A stretch of 64,000 bases of DNA from Flammula alnicola (lineage: Eukaryota; Basidiomycota; Agaricomycetes; Agaricales; Strophariaceae). Both the position numbers and the translations under genes were made by a program. The stretch lies in assembly GCA_015499995.1 (NCBI GenBank), contig JADNRV010000190.1:30451-94450 (forward strand). The letters run 5' to 3'. Below the pieces are notes generated by a model that searched no databases, had not been told where the DNA came from, and was given only the letters and a program-made list of their open reading frames with translations. Below are positions 10,522 through 22,486 of the stretch, piece by piece. Position 1 is the stretch's first letter; every line of letters starts with the position of its first letter.

Positions 10522-12054
10522 CCTGTTACGGTTGCTATACCGTGAGGTCCCCAAAGTTGCATATTTTGACACTCCGCCTGATCGCCGCACCTCGGCGGAT
10601 AACGTGACCTTTACGCGTTGCACGAGGACCCCTGATAATCCTGGGGAAACTCGGATACGGATCCACCTCAAAACCGCGGCCAGAGGCCGCGGAACCCGGA
10701 TACTGTTACTGATAGTGTCCACCTATGATCAACATTGCTGGCCTCAAACATAGATCCAAAGTCCACCTATAAACCTTGAACGTCAACCCAACCTGGATAC
10801 TGTCCACCTATTGTCTACTGTGGCCCATGATGGGCCAGTGGCCTGCTCTGATCGGGTCTCAGTGTGATGTTGGACCAACACCAACCAGAACAATGCTTAA
10901 CCATTAGTTGGGCCACCTCTGACGACTTTTTGATACAGTGCCATACTTCTGTAGTTATAATAAATTCTTTCTGCTTGGAATTGGGAAATTATTCGCTTTA
11001 CATGAATCTCTCCACCTCAATGGCAACCTCAGACCCTCCTGGTGTAGCTGCAAAATCTAATCAACTCGCTCTTTGGATCTCCAGGTGCAAAGCTTCGGTG
11101 TGCCGGATTTCATTTCAGATGGTCTGTCGCAAACATGTTCTTCAAGATGATGCATTAGCTGTGTTGCCTGCCAGTGGAAAGAAGGGAAATGAGGGTAATG
11201 ATGGAGATATATAGTAGCTTTTTATGATACATACCATGGCTAAAGCCTGCAGAGAGCTTTCGTGTACGATTACAGGGCTCAGGAATTTTTTTAGGATTTT
11301 TAGAGATTTTTAGAGATTTTTTTGAACTCAGATACATAGTCCACCTAAAACTGGGTGAAATTTTGAGTCGGGTACAAAGTCCACCAAAAAATCCACCCCA
11401 AACGCAAAAATTGTGTCCACCCATTTTTCGCCCAAAATCGCCGATTTTGTATCCGAGTTCCCTCAGGATTATCAGGGGTCCTGTTGCACGGTTGTTGATT
11501 CAACGAAATTTCATCGAGTTCAATCATCTTCATCTCTTTCCATCCTCCCTCTTTCCATGCAAGTTGCGAACCTAGGTCATGTCTCCATTTTTAGGAGCAG
11601 GTTTGAGTAATCCGGAAGGTTTGCAACTTGCATGTGAGCTCTTATGCCCTCAACTTTCCTCACGATGTACATATGTACTGGAAGGTATCTGCAAAGCAAT
11701 CGACGTAACAATGGAGGCAGACTCGGATAGGGATCGGGTAGGAATGGAGCGGACTGAAGAAAAGGGATATTAAGATGAGGAGAAACATAATGAAAGCTGT
11801 CTAGCTGGCGTTTTCGGGTGGTCTTTGGTGGAAATTCGGGCCTGTATAATTCTCTGGTTCAGTCTAAACACATTTGTCCATGTTGTAGGCCGGCGATTGT
11901 ATGAAAAGATATGGCTAGCCCGGAATGTGCTACAGTTATCCCTGACGCGGTAAGATTATCTTTGATTAGTTGAGTAAGCGGCATGCGAGTGGCCATCAAT
12001 CGGAGTATGGAAAAAGCAACTTTGGGGACCTCACGGTATGGCAACCGTAACAGG
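10522..12054. mobile_element. Non-autonomous TIR element (outer), host of a nested element
   Basis: A 39-bp terminal inverted repeat with one mismatch is seen at 10522-10560 and 12016-12054 (outer end CCTGTTACGGTTGC, inner end GGTCCCCAAAGTTGC); weaker similarity extends about 25 bp inward (ACTCCG). No convincing target-site duplication is visible. After removing the nested element at 10625-11482 and its extra TSD copy, about 670 bp remain, without transposase. It lies between the P450 start codon (10501) and the upstream region, so it has probably replaced or added promoter sequence. Confidence 0.75.
10625..11482. mobile_element. hAT-like non-autonomous DNA transposon with 8-bp TSD
   Basis: Terminal inverted repeats of about 34 bp begin AGGACCCCTGATAATCCTG at 10625 and end with the complement at 11482. 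They are flanked by a perfect 8-bp direct duplication GTTGCACG (10617-10624 and 11483-11490). An 8-bp TSD is the hAT-superfamily hallmark; no transposase-length ORF exists in the 858 bp. It sits inside the element at 10522-12054. Confidence 0.88.
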
Positions 12055-13465
12055 TTCCAGGCGTTATATCCGTGAACGTCAGCTTGCTACTTCAACAACG
12101 GATCATGTGACGACTGGCTGGCGAGGCTACGAAGGTTCGATCGATGGTTCAATTAGAGGCTATCCACGTCAACGACGTGGCAGATTGACAACTTCAAACA
12201 GGACCTTTATATCCATTCTATTCGTGTCTGGGCGGTCTACAGTTGCCTAAGAGAGGCATGGATGTTAGATATTTTGAGTCTAGGAAGTTGTTCTTTCTGA
12301 TTCATGATACATAGAGAAAGTACTACTGTGGCCGGTGACCGCGAATACCGCCCGGCGCCGGTGGATGCCGAACTGACTGCAACACGTGACCGCGTGAGGG
12401 CCCGCCACGAGAAATTTGTGCCTCAAGCCTGAACTTGAACATTCTGATGACGGAAGGATGTGGTATACGATGCCCCCAAAAATCGAACTGCCCAGGGCAC
12501 CAGTCACCGGTATAGCTAGCTGGTCACGTACGTGTTGGCAAGCTTGGCAAGCTGTTTTGTGGGCGACCTCGTCAATCCCTTCCAGAGTCAATGAGTCATA
12601 CCTGGCTTAGGTTGAAAGCGTTGACGCGTTGACGGCTGGTGAGTTTCCGGATATCTGGCATGCCAATTCTTTGCTGGTGATAGTCACATCACCTCTTCCC
12701 TATGTCCAGAAAAACGCGAATGGTCCTATCCTAGCGGGCTTCAGAAATGGCGTATCAAATATAGGTCAAACACAGCGTAGAGCTCTTCATTGCACAGCCC
12801 CTCGTGAACAGAAATATATATGGCAAAGTCAGCTCGCTGACAGCCCCGAAGCTTGGACCTGCTTCGACTCGAGGCGAACTTTTACGCCAGATATCCCTAA
12901 GCAGCTTCAATGTCGGACTGTATCAGAAATCCCCTGTAAATTCCAATTCTCGCTTCAAATTCTATATGTAAAAGGTCAGTAAGTTAGTATCTATCGTGTT
13001 CTCGCACTTCTCTATTACCTCTAAAGCGCTCCAATTGTAGGAAGTTGATACTGGCAACTGCCCATCAACTTCAACTTGTCAGATGAGATGACATACTCGT
13101 CGGCTACAGATGTAATACATTGCGTATCCGTCGCAGGTGGTCCGCTTTCCCTAACTGGCTCTTGGCCGTCTTTTGCCAAAGTGGAACGCGAATCCACCAC
13201 TGCCATGAGATCCGAAGACTCATCGATACTGCGATGGGCCGCTTTGTTTGCTCGAAGGAGGGCCTCATGGATAAACTGCTGGTACCTCAAATCTACTCAG
13301 GCCTTGTCATCTGCCAGTTGTAATTATAATATTAACTGACGGGCGCGCATCGCTGGCACTGACTCACATGATTCTGGAATCAGGAATGCTTCAAGGTCTC
13401 GCAGTCTTAAGTGGAAGCATCGACCCTCAGTTTACTTCCTTCATGTCTTTCTAAGGGCCCCAACA
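12055..13465. other. Intergenic; possible gene remnant on minus strand
   Basis: No complete gene recognised. On the minus strand, 13021-13290 is open and reads like real protein (LRYQQFIHEALLRANKAAH...). A GT-AG intron could join it to an upstream open stretch at about 13380-13430 (…RDLEAFLIPES). There is no start codon, recognisable domain or further exons, so this may be a gene fragment or chance. It overlaps the region that must hold the promoter of the plus-strand gene starting at 13466. Confidence 0.35.
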
Positions 13466-15368
13466 ATGGCATACGTTCCCAATGCATATGCCCCTCAACA
13501 AAATTACCAATATGCACCAATGGCCTCGCCATCGACCTCTGGGTCACCTTGGTACCGTAACGAAGATCTAAAGCATCCATCCGATGTCATTGCGGCTCAA
13601 GAACGTGCCTCGCGGAGAAGTGTAACGGGGGTCACTTGTCTTGTCGGCACTCTAGTTATTTGTGTCCTCTTAGGCATGGCTGCACTCCTGCTTGCCTATC
13701 TCTGCGTGGCCCACGAATGCCACGCATCGAAGCTCGCTCTTATCAGCACGGCGCCTCTTGGAAAGGTCCTGACAATATCCCAAGTAGGATCGCACGTTGC
13801 CACCGCGTCTGTCCCCGTCGTGATGGGTTTATTCTCTTACCTACTTGGAGCGCAGTGGCTTAAATCAAGTTCAAGTCGCAGTCAAAATCGACCGTCTCCT
13901 ATGCAGTAAGCCGATCTTTTTTTCAAAACGGGGGCATGTTCTGACTGTTTGTGGTTTTACAGATTAGGCCTCCTACTTTCAATCTGCAATGGTGCAAACA
14001 TAACCGCTCTCTTCACTTCGCTGAAATATATTTTCAGAGGAAGGAAGACTAGCAAAGCACGGGATGTGCAATCTCCGCCAATCCTTCAACAGTCTATTCT
14101 TCTTCTCGCATTGCTCCTCGCATTGCTCCTCGCGTTGCTCCTCGCGGTTGTTTATATCGCGACAGCAGCTGATACATGGACCCATGCGGTCAGCCAAACC
14201 ATCGCCATCACATCTAATCGAGCTTATAGTCCAAGCGCCATTCGAAACTTCGGTCGTGCGATTAATGCCACGATGTGCGCTCCAATTTCCAATGGCTTAA
14301 ACGAAGGGGTCACGAACCAAAATACGTGCGGCTTAATCAATTTCGGGAGTGGAGGGAGCGGAACAACATTTGCGGAAGGTCTCAGGGTTGTATCCAACTC
14401 TTCTGCCTTACATAGGGTGGTGTTTACAGACGACCAAGTTGCAATTTTGGTTCCGCAAAGTCTACCTGGGAATATTACCTACTCGGCGCAAACAATAGGC
14501 GTCAAATCACATTGTACGACGTACGTGTAGATCATATTATTATTTCAGAAACTTACTGACTGTTACATGAAGAGTCACAAAGCAATGTATGACGCCCACG
14601 AGCAGTCCTGATGGATCAGTGGATTACGGTCCAGATGCTTCTCTATCTCTTAACTGCACTAAAGGAGGTGTCAAGTACAATGGAAACGGGACAACACAAA
14701 ATGGCATATGTTCGTTGGATTCTTCTGGTAACTGTGTTTCGGGTTGGGAAATACCGTCGAAGTCAGCAATCTTATTCATGTGTTTGTATCCTTTTATTAA
14801 TCATTGCAACTTCTAGCCCATTTACAGCTGGAGAAGTCGTAACATCCAATGCATATAGTGACACGACTGACGAAACATGTGAGTTGTGGTTTTCTGGCCC
14901 GCCCTACCAAATTCGAGTCTAACTTCTCATCTACTGTATCAAAGTCGACAACAACATGTTTGTATGATTTTTTTGGGCTTGGTATATTTTAGTTGATATC
15001 TTTGCTGTCTATTCAGGGGCTGGTTCATCCATGGCAACAGAGGGTCTTGGAACGTCGTCTTCTGCAACGTAACCACCCTTGACGTTGTCTACACATACAC
15101 ATCGTCGCGTTATTTACATTACTCCTCATCTCTGACTGATGTGAACTCGACTCAGCACATCATGACCATTGGGCTGGAAGGAGTTACTACCGCCATTTTA
15201 TATGCGGTCGACGGCGCAGGGATCACCTCGAACGTGATTATAGTCAAGATTTCAGATTCACTTGCAGCATGTACTTTGGCATCAGCTCGAGAGTGCCAGT
15301 GGCAAAGTTGTCGTTTTGTATTAACAGAATATAGACTCGCCTCAACTACCGCACACTACAAATTTTAG
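13466..15368 (+). CDS. Multi-TM membrane protein with extracytoplasmic domain, agaricomycete type
   Basis: Six exons (13466-13905, 13963-14520, 14573-14781, 14828-14878, 14945-14957, 15017-15368) close in frame to 540 aa. The N-terminal ~55 residues are hydrophilic and Tyr/Gln/Pro-rich, followed by TM segments near residues 55-80 and 105-130, a third short hydrophobic stretch, and a fourth made of LLLA repeats (about 14100-14145) ending in VVYIATAADTW. After that comes a long Cys- and Asn-containing domain with several N-glycosylation sequons, probably extracellular or lumenal. I recognise the architecture from many mushroom genomes but know no function. The last exon has no clear terminal landmark, so the C-terminus is the least certain part. 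Confidence 0.8.
14106..14148 (+). repeat. 12-bp coding repeat (LLLA)n
   Basis: About three to four copies of the 12-bp unit TTGCTCCTCGCG/A encode consecutive LLLA tetrapeptides and lengthen the transmembrane helix of the gene at 13466-15368. Such a repeat can change copy number by slippage without breaking frame. Confidence 0.8.
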
Positions 15369-15557
15369 GATATGTTCAGTAGGGTTTAGTATGAATACTT
15401 AGCTGAGTTCGAGAGCGCAAGCGATGGGACGTTATTTGATAATTTCAATAAGAGGCATTTCAAACCAGGCGGTCGTCTGAACGTGGTCAAATAATATAAA
15501 TTAAATTTACATGGATATCCATACATACATTGACATTGAAATGCTCCGCCGTACAAC

Positions 15558-17988
15558 TCAATTATTACTAACAGGACGCACGAGCAAAGGCAACTGATTT
15601 GAATTCTCAGAGTCGACAGTCAGCAGGATAGGCCGCTGAACGATGGCCGACTTCTTGGTGATGTCCGTCGCAGGCACTGCAAGGTCAAATTCAAACGCAC
15701 GGACGAGGGTGAACAGCAAGGCTTTCATCCTTTGATTTGAAGAGGATCGTGAAGATTCAGCGCCGGTCAATCAGCGACTATGTGTGCTAGGGATATGATT
15801 CGAGACTTACTCAACAATCGAAAATCGATAGCCAATGCATGCCTTAGGACCACCGAGGAACGTTAGCATGTTGGCCCATACACCAGGGATGCCTGAGACC
15901 GTCTCTGGAACGCTTTCCCATCGTTCAGGCCTGTAAATATGTGAAGGTTGTGTCTCAGAACATGAAATGGTTTTTGAGGTCGGAAAACGAACTTGAACTC
16001 CCTAGCGTCTTCTCCCCAAAGTGACGTATCTCTATTGATCGGTACAATGGGTATTATCACAGTTTGGCCTTTCTTGATTCTGTCGGTGAACATAGGCAAT
16101 GAGTGAAAAAAGGTCGATATAGATACACAGACAGCGAAAGATGACAAACTACCTGATCTCATGCATGACCCTTCCTTTCCTGTCTATGTAAGGCTTGCCC
16201 ATTGGTATCACATCATCTTTCATAGCGACACGCATCGTGCTAGCGACTGGTGCATGGAGGCGCAAAACCTCGCGTACCACGCCGTCCAGATAGGGCAGAC
16301 CGTTGAGATCGTCCATCGTAGGATTATCTGTCGATACCGTTGCTAGCTCTGCGCGAAGTTTGTCTTGTACGTCCTTGTGTTGGGTGAGTGCGAAGAGGGC
16401 CCATGTTGTTGCAACACTTGAGAGAGGGTATCAATGACCTCGAAGACGGAGCACGGGAAATCGAGACAACTGTACCTTGTCGTTTCATGTCCGGCGACCA
16501 TAAATGTCGGAATTTCTGTGAAGATGTCATTGGTAAAGCAGGCCGAAGAACAAAGGGTGGCAACATACGAGCCAATACATCTTTATCACTGAGTCGCTGA
16601 CTTTCTGGTAAGTCCGGCATGGCATTGGCACGCACTAGAAGCGACAGTATATCCCGAGCTTGCCATGATTTCTTGTCGCCATTTTGTTTGGAAATGGCGG
16701 CTTTGCTTTCTGCAAGGAGTTGGGAGCCGATACGAAACATGGTATCACTTGCCTGCTTTGATTCAGCATCACGGTCCGCAGGCTACAGAAGTGATATTGA
16801 ACTTTGCTCCGCGAAAGGCAGGAAGGGCACATACGAGAAACCTCAGCGCAGGGATTAAGCCTCTCAAAATGGGGATTACATCCAATCCCGTCCCAACTCT
16901 GAACATGATGGCGAATGCTTTATTGAGTTCATTCTTCTCCGGGTCGTCCGTTAAGGCATCGAATTTGTAATTAAACCCTGCATACATTCATGTTAGAAAA
17001 GGACACCGGCTCTTGTGATGTGAGACACACCTGCAAGACCAATAATATCCAATGTCGTACGACTCAACCAAGACAAAGCATCGATCCTCCCGACGCCCTC
17101 CTTATCCTGTTTCACTATTTCTTCAGCCCAGATATCGCGCAGCTTGTCCGGAAAGTATGAGTATTAATATGATATCGACATAGAGACAACTGACTTGGAT
17201 GGATTTGTCAACAAATATTTCAGTTAGTTCTCGGATTTGTTGTGGACCAAAGGCAGGGTTCTGAGGACGTCCGCCATGTCAGAAGCTTTTTGGTGCCAAT
17301 GGAGCAAGGGAGAAAAGACATACCAGGACTTTGCGCTGTAGAAACAAATGTAATGAGATTCCTGCATCGTGGTATTATGCGAGAGGATATGGGCGTACCT
17401 GATGTTTGTGCACGTCGCCTTCTACTAGGAGTACGCCTATGGCCAGGGCGGAAGGATGTCAGGTTCAGAAAAACGCAGACATTCGAAACCAGTCCATACC
17501 ATCGCCAAGGATGCGCCTGATGTTGTAAATCGCAGACTCCGGTTTCTGGTAATCGTAACTATTCATGAGAATGTGGTTTAGAGCCTTTAGGTCGGTAGTG
17601 AAGAGTCGTGAAGTCTGCCACATGCGTGAGCGTCGTAGTTCGACTACGCCTCAAAAACAAGGGTTTACCCCGAGGATTCCTCTATACTTGATAGTCGGCC
17701 CATATTCCTCCAACCACTTCTCCTGTACAAGAGACATGTCCTAAAGATTCTGGCTAAGTAAACCAACCACTGAACAAGCCATCTTTGACTCACCGAAGTC
17801 CAAATTTCCTTATAATTGCCATATATAATACTCTTGCTCGGTGGCCCACGTAGATCGCGCAACGGCGACGTCAGTTCATCATAGACGAAGACAACCGCCT
17901 TCCATAGGCAATAGAGCACCAACGACCCGACCAGCGCCAGTCCCAGCCGTCCAATAAACCATAGGAGCTTGAAGGGGCCCGTAAGCAT
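15558..17988 (-). CDS. Cytochrome P450 monooxygenase, paralogue 2
   Basis: Second tandem P450, same strand and same exon pattern as the gene at 8087-10501. The first two exons (17988-17794 and 17740-17669) have exactly the same lengths, 195 and 72 nt. I chose ATG 17988 ([10 protein letters not shown]) because it aligns with the start of paralogue 1; the longer open frame upstream begins with GTG, not ATG. Motifs: N-terminal anchor, GPPSKS hinge, AGHETT I-helix, EVLR K-helix, PERW, and heme loop [10 protein letters not shown], again with Lys in place of the usual Arg. All exons checked read through without a stop. The C-terminal ~55 residues are nearly identical to paralogue 1, so the duplication is fairly recent or homogenised. 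Substrate unknown. Confidence 0.92.
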
Positions 17989-18395
17989 GCTGAGGTCCTG
18001 TTGGTAACTGGTTCGGAAGAAACCCACGTCACACCCAACTGCGGTTTTGACGTGAGTTCAGACTTGCGGTGACTTGCGGTTACTTGACCTCAGCGCTCAG
18101 CGCTCTCTGCCCGTGAATCTTACAGAATCCGAATCCGGCGCCCGAAGCTTCCCAAGTCAGACGTCAAGTATTTTGAGGGGCCGAGATTCGTTTTAAATTC
18201 TCAGGATAGCACAAAGACGACACGTTCTTAAGTCAAGAGAGAAACACGTGACGGAAGAACATAGTCTACGTGATGAAAGAGTACCGCGCTGCTCTCTGTC
18301 TTCCACTTCGACCGCGCTGGCACTCTTTTCACCCCTCGCTCAGATTCACCCCGCTTAGCGAAAATTCTTTTTGACCCGCTCATTCTGCTTGCATC

Positions 18396-20216
18396 ATGAA
18401 TAATCCTCACTCTTTAGAATGTCCGGACTTCACTGGGGACCTTTACACCGCCGAGCGCAATGACCTTACGCAGGCTGGTCTGGCCGAACCCGCTGCTATC
18501 ACATTGTTACAAAACATGTGGAAGAGGTCTAACGACGCCGATAAACGTAAATGGGATGAAAAAATTGAAGCTGACCGCCTTGCCACCGAAGCGGATTTAT
18601 TAGTACGAAAAGAAGCTCAGCAAGCGGCCATCGCCTTGAAGGAGCAAGAAGCAATCGCCGCTGAAAAGGAAGAAATGAAAAAGAACAAATCTAAATACTT
18701 CGCTATCAATATGAACCGTATCGCGCCCCGCGGGCGTGATGTAATCCCATCTACAGCGGTCATGGCGAAATTAAAGAAGGGCGAGTACGTTCATCTGTAT
18801 CATTTCACCAACGACGGCCTCGACAGAGTCGACCACGACCCTACCGCTGAGAGCAACAATTCTACAAAACTAGTCACCAATCCCGATGGCTCTCTCTCAT
18901 GGGAACCCATTATCAATAACAAGAGCGTTAGCGCCGTAAAATCAGACGCTGAGTTATCTATTGAAGATTTCTGTCACGCCTGTCCCTGCATGCTCACTGC
19001 TATGTCCGAATGTGGATGGCCCGACGACCGCTGCCAGATGTTCCACTCCTTTTGGTCAAACATTCAACAGCATGACTACAGGGACTCAAGCGAGCCGCGG
19101 GACCACCGGGCGCTAATGATGTACCAGGACAAACAATGCAAACGCTGGCACATGACAACGGCGGCCGCGACATCTTCTGAAGAAGTTTACAACTTAGCAC
19201 CCATATGCGAAACAAAACTTGCTGAATACTGGCGAAAAATCGACATCCAGATGCGTGATTCCGAAAACAAAGCTTGGCGTGAAGCGGTACGCATCTCTTC
19301 CCTTCTATTTATAAAATTTCACGCATATATCTGACTCTTGTTCTTCTACTGCTCTCCCACTCCACATCAATCACTCCCGGTTGCTGTTTACGCGTTTTCG
19401 CTGATTCACTGTTTCTGCGCATGCTGTTATTTCTACTCTGCTGTTCTGCGATTTTTTGCGCTGCATTCTCGCTTCTCCTGCGTTTTCCATGCGGCTGCCC
19501 ATGCGTTTGCGCTGCGTTCTCTGCTGGTTTCGCACATTGTGCTGCGTTCTGCAGGTATTGTGTTTCTTGCATTTTCTGCTGGTTCCGCACTTGGTGCTGC
19601 GTTTTGCGTTTCTTGCGTTTCTTGCGTTTCTGCGCGTCTGCCATTTTGCTGGGTCTTGCCGTTCTTGCGTCTTATCTATTTCACGCTACGAATTTCTTGG
19701 TATTCTGCCGCTCTCACGCTGCCGTGACACCACATTCTTGCGATTTGTTTCTGGTTCTATGTTCCCGATTGCCTACTTGCACAGGAATCGGCGAGATATG
19801 GTACGAGTTCTGGGGCAAGGGGGCGCGACTCTGATCGCAGGAATCGCCGCCGTTCCCCGTCCCCATATCGGAACCGCAGACGTTCTGCATCTCCACCCAG
19901 AAACTCAAAAGGCCGGTCGGATTTTTTCCGCGGCACAGGCAGGGATGGTGCCAAAGCCTGTGCGGTTTGCCTTGGGCGCCAACCCCACCAGTTCTCCAGC
20001 TGCAACGCGAGCCACATATGGGACCGTTCACACGAGACAATTTGTTCACGCAATGCGAAAGGGGTGCTCACCTCGAAGTCCAGCGGACAACCCATGTGTC
20101 TCGATTGGCAGACATCCAAAGGATGCTCCGGAAAACACGAGGACAGGCACAAGTGCTCTGGCTGTGGGTCTGCCTCCCACGGAGCCAACACTTGTTCTCG
20201 AACAGAGAAAGCTTAA
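18396..20216 (+). CDS. gag-like protein of DIRS element, spliced
   Basis: Exon 1 (18396-19286) encodes 297 residues: an acidic, coiled-coil-like stretch (about residues 45-95, rich in E, K, Q, A), then a Cys-containing domain with CHACPCM and the WRKID region. A GT-AG intron (19287-19784, 498 nt) joins in phase to exon 2 (19785-20216), which is RS/RN-rich (RNRRRSPSPYRNRRR) and ends with zinc knuckle C-x2-C-x4-H-x4-C (CSGCGSASHGANTC). Total is about 440 aa. The intron is far longer than host introns and is filled with TTGCGTTTC-type low-complexity repeats. Exon 2 has no ATG of its own, which supports the splice. Confidence 0.82.
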
Positions 20217-22486
20217 TGCTGTTACTCTGTACAAATGGCAGGCTTGGGAAGCTGCTTTACATAAATCAGGTCTCTCAGCCAAATACCCGGATGTTATCCG
20301 TGGGCTGCAAGAAGGCTTTGTTGTTAACTTTCCTACCATCACTCGCACACAAATTCCTCCGAATCGACCTTCTGTGCGAGAATTTCAATCCCACTTCGAT
20401 AGCATTGTTGCAGATGAGTGTGCAAAAGGGCGTTACATAGTGATGGGCACGGGTGCTGACACCCGTGCGGGTTTGCGGGTACGGGTGTGGCGGGTGCGGG
20501 TGCGGGTGCACTTTGAGTGACCCTCAGCCAACCCGCACCCGTGTGCCAGGGTCACGGGTTTTCGGCCGGCACACGGAAAACTCCGAAATGTGTGTCCAAC
20601 ACGTTCTTTAGTTACCTGAATAATTAATTATGTAATGTAATTTTCCAAAATGTATTCTAATTTTAATTTAACATAGTTCTGCTAGCACAAGTTCTCACGA
20701 CGCCCATCAAACCCGCACGGGTTTCTGTACCCACGGGTCACCTGCAAACCCGCACCTGCAAGCACGGGATCCTGTACCCGTGGCCACGGGTGCGGGTTTT
20801 GGCGGGTACGGGTGCGGGTCGACAAAAAATTGCCCGCGGGTTACCCGTGCCCATCACTAGCGTTACATTGGCCCTTTCACACAATCCGCTCTGGAAACAG
20901 CCATTGGGCCCTTCCAATGTTCTCCCTTCTCCATTATTCCCAAAGCCGGCCGCATGGATAAATTCCGTATTATACAAAACTTCTCATTTCCTATCTCTCC
21001 TTCGCCTACGTTTCCCAACTCCTCTGTCAACTCCGCTATTGTCTCCAGCGATTTTCCCTCTACGTGGGGCACCTTTGAGGTCACCTGCGCTGTCGTCTCT
21101 ACATTACCTCCCGGTTCCCAGATGGCCATACGCGATATCTCCGAAGCTTACAGGACTGTCCCCCTACATCACTCTCAATGGCCCTCGGGTGTCGCCCATG
21201 TCGGCAACAACAGGTTCTTCGTGGACATCTGCTGCGCTTTTGGAGCTTGCCCGTCTGGGGGCGGCCGCGGCTATGGCGGTATCAGAGATACTAAGGGTGA
21301 CCTCTTTCGTTCCCGCGGCATGGGTCCGCTTCACAAGTGGGTCGACGACAACACTTTCTTTCGCCTACTCAAGATCTACCTCGACTCCTACAATGAATTG
21401 CGCGAACAATGGCGCAGACTGGTTCAAGACCAGGGAATCTCTGCCAACGGCGGCCGCATGTGGTATGGAAACGGCCTGGCGGCAGACGGTTCTGGCTTCG
21501 AGGCAGTTGAGGACTTCAATTTTCCGCTACTCGACCTCTCTGCTGCCAGCCCACGCACCGACGACGAGTACGCATACAACTTCGACGATATCGACCGTCT
21601 TTCCCGTGAGCTGGGTGTCCCGTGGGAGTCTTCCAAGGATGTGCCATTTGGACAATCTGCGGTTTACATCGGGCTTACCTGGGACCTCACATGTCGCTCT
21701 GTCAGTCTCCCTGAGAAGAAACACCTCAAATATCTCGCCTCGGTTGATGACTGGGTCTCACGCCCAACGCACACCTTGGAAGACGTCCAGAAGCTCTATG
21801 GGCGCTTGCTTCATGCGACACTGGTCTTTCCTGCTGGGAGGTCGCGCCTGGTCGGCTTCGAGTCTATGCTTGGCATTTTCAAAGACTCGCCTCTTGTCCC
21901 TCGTCATGCGGACAAGTCCATTAGCGGCAACCTTGTCTGGTGGTCCATCAAGCTCCGTCTTGAGTCCTTCCATCGACCGATCCCGTCCATGGTCAATGTT
22001 GTCGACTATGGGGCTTACTCTGATGCCAGCTCCGAGGTTGGGATTGGCATCATCATCCACGGACACTGGAGAGCTTGGAGACTCCTCCCTGGATGGAAGA
22101 CACTCAATGGCTCCCGCGACATCTCATGGGCAGAGGCGATCGGGTTTGAACTTCTCGTCGATGCTATCTTGCTCGTTGCCCCCTCCGAAAAGAACTACCG
22201 CCTCTATGGCGACAACAAAGGTGTTGTCGAGGGCTGGTGGAACAAGCGAAGCCGAAACGCTCAAGTTAACGAGGTCTTCAAATGCATCCAAGACAAATTG
22301 GAGCTTCGCAACCTCACGGACGCCATACACACGTCCTATGTACCCAGCAAATCGAACCCAGCAGATGGCCCCTCCAGGGGCATCTTCCCTTCGAGTTCCC
22401 TACTCCTACCGCCACTCCTGATTCCTGTCAGAGCGGCTGGATTCCTCATTGACGCTCAAGAGCCACTCACGCGGGCAGAAATTTAG
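20217..22486 (+). pseudogene. DIRS reverse transcriptase-RNase H, interrupted by MITE
   Basis: The frame is open from upstream to 20437, reading WEAALHKSGLSAKYPDVIRG … DECAKGRY, typical of the N-terminus of fungal DIRS-type RT. It resumes after the MITE as IGPFTQSALETAIGPFQCSP and continues through MDKFR (20954) to the stop at 22486. The insertion plus TSD adds 430 bases, shifting the frame by one and terminating translation inside the MITE. Catalytic features remain: the RT box ends KWVDDN (a VDD variant of YxDD), and the RNase H acidic residues lie in SDAS, WAEA and GDNKG. The start is uncertain; expression from gag by frameshift is possible, because no ATG begins this frame. Confidence 0.85.
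20438..20859. mobile_element. hAT-type MITE, 422 bp, in DIRS RT
   Basis: Perfect 17-bp terminal inverted repeats TAGTGATGGGCACGGGT at 20438-20454 and 20843-20859. A perfect 8-bp target duplication GCGTTACA lies at 20430-20437 and 20860-20867. The interior is made of CGGGTGCGGGT / ACCCGCACCCG words around an AT-rich centre; there is no ORF. Removing the element and one TSD copy restores the RT reading frame exactly, which fixes the insertion boundaries to the base. Confidence 0.96.

Noticed and set aside
18006..18027. Longer start for P450 paralogue 2 at 18027
   Set aside because: The first codon there is GTG; ATG 17988 aligns with the start of paralogue 1 and gives the same exon 1 length.
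20790..22421. 543-codon plus-strand ORF over the DIRS RT
   Set aside because: It is a shifted-frame shadow; the true frame carries the RT and RNase H residues and ends at 22486.
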